Of a DNA stretch of 64,000 nucleotides, positions 62,001 to 64,000 are shown piece after piece (positions within the stretch are counted from its first letter, which is position 1; each line of letters begins with the position of its first letter). The notes below the pieces were generated by a model that searched no databases, was not told where the DNA came from, and saw nothing but the letters and a program-made list of their open reading frames with translations. Source of the DNA: JAJFJD01 sp965228975 (lineage in GTDB: Bacteria > Pseudomonadota > Alphaproteobacteria > UBA8366); assembly GCA_965228975.1 (NCBI GenBank), contig OZ245851.1, positions 4,526,001-4,590,000 of the forward strand, given 5' to 3'. The position numbers and the translations under genes were made by a program.

Positions 62001-63867
62001 TAACGAGACCGAAATCATGAATGCGAATCTCGCCGTCGCCGTCGGACAGCGACATCTCGAAGGGAATCTCGCTCATCACCTTGAGACCCATGTTTTCGAG
62101 CACGGGCAACACATCCGACAAGGCCAATTGCCCATCGGTTTTGTAGACCTTGAAGCGCAGCTCGTTCTCTTCCGCCTCGATCGGGTGATAGAGGTTCATG
62201 CCGAGCTGGCCGCTTTCGCGCACCTCTTCGATCTTCTCGATGTCGAAGACGCCCGTCGCGGCCGAAAAGCGTTGCTGATAGGCCACCGGGAAGGCGTTGT
62301 CGTAACGGCGGTACAACCGGTTGCCGGTTTCCTCGCCGAGCTGTTCCACCAACACGTCATGAAGGCGGTCGCTCCAGGTGCGACCGGCATCGCGCAATCG
62401 GACCTCGATCTCGCGGATATCGTATTCCGGTATTTCGCCGAGCCGCGTAGCGATCGTGAAATGCAGGCGGCCGAGCGGCTCGTCCCCGAACTGCGCCGTG
62501 TGGCTCGCGATGACGCCGTTGAAGGCCGCCGCGAGTATGTCCTGGAAGGCGCGGCGCAGCGCCGGGTTGTACCGGTCCCGCGGGACATAGACGATGGCGG
62601 ACACGAAACGTCCGAACGGATCGTGCCGCACGAACAGCGCAATGCGCTGACGTTCCTGCAGGCTGACGATGCCGATAGCGATTTCTTCGAGGATATCCGG
62701 CTCGATCTGAAACAGTTCGTCGCGCGGGAAATTCTCCAGCACATGCATGAGCGCCTTGCCGCTGTGGCTGCGCGGATCGAAACCCGACCGCGCGAGGACG
62801 TCGTTCACCTTCTGGCCGAGCACGGGAATACGCCGTGGGCTCATGCTGTAGGCGGAGGAGGTGAACAAACCGACGAAGATGCGCTCGCCGGTGACATTGC
62901 CCTTGGCGTCGAACTTCTTGATCGCGATCGCGTCCAGCGGGGTCGGCCGGTGTACGGTCGAGCGCAGGCTGGACTTCGTGATCAGAATCGGTTCGGGACG
63001 GCGCAGGAATTCCTGCACCTCGGGCGGCATGCTGCCGAGCTGCCGCAGGCCGGCGAACACCTCCACGGAGGGATCGCGCAGCACGCCCAGGCCCGAGTCC
63101 TCCAGTATCTCGACCGTCGCCTTCTTGCCCTTGTGCAGGATATTGACGTCGCGGTACCCGATGAAGGTGAAGTGGTCGTCGCGAATCCATTCCAGGAAGG
63201 CGACGGCATCGTCCAGTTTGTCGGAATCGATCGGCGGCGGGCTCTTGGTCAGGCTTTCCAGCGCTTGTTTGGACTGCTCCAACATCGCGGGCCAATCTTC
63301 GACGGCGGCGCGCACATTCCCGAGGATCCGTTGGATATTCTTTTCGATCTCGCGCAGCGCCTCGGGCGACGTCTGCTCGTCCACCTGGATTTGCATGAAG
63401 GATTCACGGGCGGCGCCGTTACCGCTTTCGTGGCCTTCGGCGATCTTGACGAGCCGGCCGGCCTTGTCGCGTTCGACCTCGAAGATCGGATGGATCACCA
63501 GATGCACGGTCAGATTCAGCGCATTCAGCTCCATTGCGACCGAATCAACCAGGAAGGGCATGTCGTCGTTGATGATTTCGATGACGGTATGCCGGCAGCG
63601 CCAGCCGTTCTTCTCGAATTGAGGATTGTAGGCGCGGACTTTCGCCTCATTGCCATCACGCTTGTCGCCGAAATGCAGCAGCGACAACGCCGCGCCATAA
63701 AGGTCTTCCGGGTCGACGCCGAGGACATCGTCCTCCAACACATCGGTGTAGAACTGGCGGATGAAATACGCGGATTTGTCCGCTTTTTCGCCGCTCATCT
63801 TCGATTCAACCAGGGCCGTGACCTTGTCGATCATCTCCTGTTTCAGCGTTTCCACCCGGACTGGCAT
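59035..63867 (-). CDS. Large NAD-dependent glutamate dehydrogenase (GDH-180 type)
   Basis: This encodes 1610 residues, normal for this class, from ATG 63867 with TTGGAG about 7 bases upstream. A long N-terminal region with ACT-like regulatory segments (residues 1 to about 600, including NDDMPFLVDSVAMELNALN) precedes the catalytic core near 780-860: ARGGLRWSDRREDFRTEVLG, then VKNAVIVPVGSKGGFVLKK with the catalytic lysine. The NAD-binding part follows (VGEGANLGVTQLGRIEFAQ near 1120), and a helical C-terminal domain completes it. It converts glutamate to 2-oxoglutarate for catabolism; the homologues are allosterically controlled. A GC-rich inverted repeat lies in its leader. Confidence 0.96.
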   Translation of the reverse strand: MPVRVETLKQEMIDKVTALVESKMSGEKADKSAYFIRQFYTDVLEDDVLGVDPEDLYGAALSLLHFGDKRDGNEAKVRAYNPQFEKNGWRCRHTVIEIINDDMPFLVDSVAMELNALNLTVHLVIHPIFEVERDKAGRLVKIAEGHESGNGAARESFMQIQVDEQTSPEALREIEKNIQRILGNVRAAVEDWPAMLEQSKQALESLTKSPPPIDSDKLDDAVAFLEWIRDDHFTFIGYRDVNILHKGKKATVEILEDSGLGVLRDPSVEVFAGLRQLGSMPPEVQEFLRRPEPILITKSSLRSTVHRPTPLDAIAIKKFDAKGNVTGERIFVGLFTSSAYSMSPRRIPVLGQKVNDVLARSGFDPRSHSGKALMHVLENFPRDELFQIEPDILEEIAIGIVSLQERQRIALFVRHDPFGRFVSAIVYVPRDRYNPALRRAFQDILAAAFNGVIASHTAQFGDEPLGRLHFTIATRLGEIPEYDIREIEVRLRDAGRTWSDRLHDVLVEQLGEETGNRLYRRYDNAFPVAYQQRFSAATGVFDIEKIEEVRESGQLGMNLYHPIEAEENELRFKVYKTDGQLALSDVLPVLENMGLKVMSEIPFEMSLSDGDGEIRIHDFGLVTADGSAVDFEKIRDEFHESFSQIWRDQMEDDGFNRLVLGAGLNWREVVILRSYCKYLRQARIPFSQAYMEETLAKNRTLAGLLVKLFEVRFDPDYAGKRQVNEITTVENIEAALESVSNLDEDRIIRHYLNMIQSTLRTNFYQLAEDGSPKPYVTFKLNSGNIDELPLPRPLREIFVYSPRFEGVHLRFGYVARGGLRWSDRREDFRTEVLGLAKAQQVKNAVIVPVGSKGGFVLKKAPPPSDRDAFMEEGITVYKTFIGAMLDVTDNLSGDDVIPPLEVVRKDEDDPYLVVAADKGTATFSDFANGVARDRGFWLDDAFASGGSAGYDHKGMGITARGAWESVKRHFREMGHDSQSQDFTCVGCGDMSGDVFGNGMLLSEHIQLVGAFNHLHIFVDPSPDAAASFKERRRLFDLPRSSWSDYDAKLISKGGGVFERSAKSIDLTPEIQKLFGISSNKVTPNELLKAMLLAEVDLLWFGGIGTYIKSSDEDHTDAGDRANDPIRVDGRDLRCKVVGEGANLGVTQLGRIEFAQSGGRVNTDFIDNSAGVDTSDHEVNIKIALGDVVQRGDMTMKQRDTLLAKMTDEVAALVLRNNYQQTQALSVTEAQSYRLLDQQQRMMRILERADLLNRQIEFLPDDEEIADRQSARHGLTRPELSVLLAYSKNITYERLLGSDLPDESMLEEDLLRYFPEPLRKKYKAVIGRHRLRREIIATVVTNSMINRVGPTFVTEMQDRTGMDEPEIARAYTIVREAFDLRSVWQAIEDLDNTVSTEVQIRMLMETGRTLERMTLWFLRYGEHPLDIRKNAETYGAGIEEISAKLESLMAPDQIAETHERTGRFAQPGVPEALAQRVGRLKALSTACDIVRIAEQTKRKVGEVGETYFLLGSRFKLDWLRHHANIMTPENPWHQMALGAIIDDLWGTQVDLAGRVLVNGGCGGEAIEDWAGNRRDVVGRVEGIVNELEQHGSIDLAMLTVANRELRGLVTA

Positions 63868-63891
63868 AGCTCAACTCCAATAGGACATAAC

Positions 63892-63915
63892 GCCCCGGCA
63901 ATGGATACCCGGGGC
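63892..63915 (-). promoter_or_regulatory. Inverted repeat in the glutamate dehydrogenase leader
   Basis: GCCCCGG and CCGGGGC (7 bp each, perfect) are separated by 10 bases, starting 25 bases upstream of the GDH ATG. It could be a 5' UTR hairpin or an operator. No promoter boxes could be assigned with confidence in 63916-64000. Confidence 0.35.
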
Positions 63916-64000
63916 AACACAAAGGTTTAGCGAAGGTCCTGTGAACATTTTACTAACCGTGACGCAGCTTTATTCCGCGGTCAGGCGGCCAATGCACACG

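Noticed and set aside
61951..63930. 659-codon plus-strand frame opposite the glutamate dehydrogenase
   Set aside because: It is complementary to a conserved 1610-residue gene, with low-complexity content and no motif.

Overview
The window is about 64 kb of GC-rich, densely coded chromosomal DNA. Overlapping stop/start codons are frequent and most genes are housekeeping. The gene set points to an alphaproteobacterium, most likely of a Rhodospirillales-type lineage. The main markers are an IalB-family secreted protein, the SdhAF4-like DUF1674 protein, the very long NAD-dependent glutamate dehydrogenase, a SocAB-type toxin-antitoxin pair, and the arrangement hemC / hemD-mic60 / hemY opposite tsaD-gpsA. 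The lineage is inferred from gene content only; no rRNA is present.

Layout. 1-4.6 kb holds a leftward three-gene group: a stand-alone adenylation-carrier-thioesterase synthetase, a cupin and a D-amino-acid-dehydrogenase-like flavoenzyme, possibly a small-molecule pathway. 4.7-18.3 kb is a mosaic of small housekeeping genes, including a TrmH-type RNA methyltransferase, quinone oxidoreductase, aminotransferase plus acetoacetyl-CoA synthetase, transporter, SDR, SEL1 protein, pterin dehydratase, a uracil-DNA-glycosylase-like protein, a phosphatase, a kinase, ThpR and FIST. 17.6-21.5 kb has the arylesterase / YbbA-YbbP arrangement known from E. coli tesA. 21.6-28 kb carries YceI, Bax-inhibitor-1, an SDR, a DUF62 SAM hydrolase, the NfeD-slipin pair and a GT2 glycosyltransferase.

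28.1-32.4 kb is the only clearly accessory stretch. It has visibly lower GC, a possible phage-terminase remnant, an unrecognised two-gene module (predicted winged-helix protein plus PD-(D/E)XK-like nuclease), and a SocA/SocB-like type VI toxin-antitoxin pair. It abuts the 3' end of a tRNA-Thr(CGT) gene. No integrase is visible.

32.8-42.4 kb contains haem biosynthesis and related genes leftward (hemC, a hemD-HTH-Mic60 fusion, hemY) and tsaD-gpsA-YciI-YciI-EVE-Rieske rightward, then a GNAT protein and a creatininase. 42.7-50.8 kb carries ppa, acs, a formate/nitrite transporter, a DSBA-like isomerase, an HD hydrolase, SdhAF4, htpX, rsmB and rpe. rsmB follows the htpX stop in the same frame and has no visible canonical start codon. 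50.8-58.6 kb runs heparinase, then a regulated polysaccharide block (winged-helix regulator behind three identical palindromes, NusG/RfaH-like factor, sugar-phosphate transferase, PglF/WbpM-type dehydratase), then purH. The last 5 kb is a YbjQ protein and a 1610-residue NAD-glutamate dehydrogenase.

The most promising undescribed items are the two-gene island module, the palindrome-controlled polysaccharide regulator, the HemD-Mic60 fusion and the A-T-TE synthetase group.
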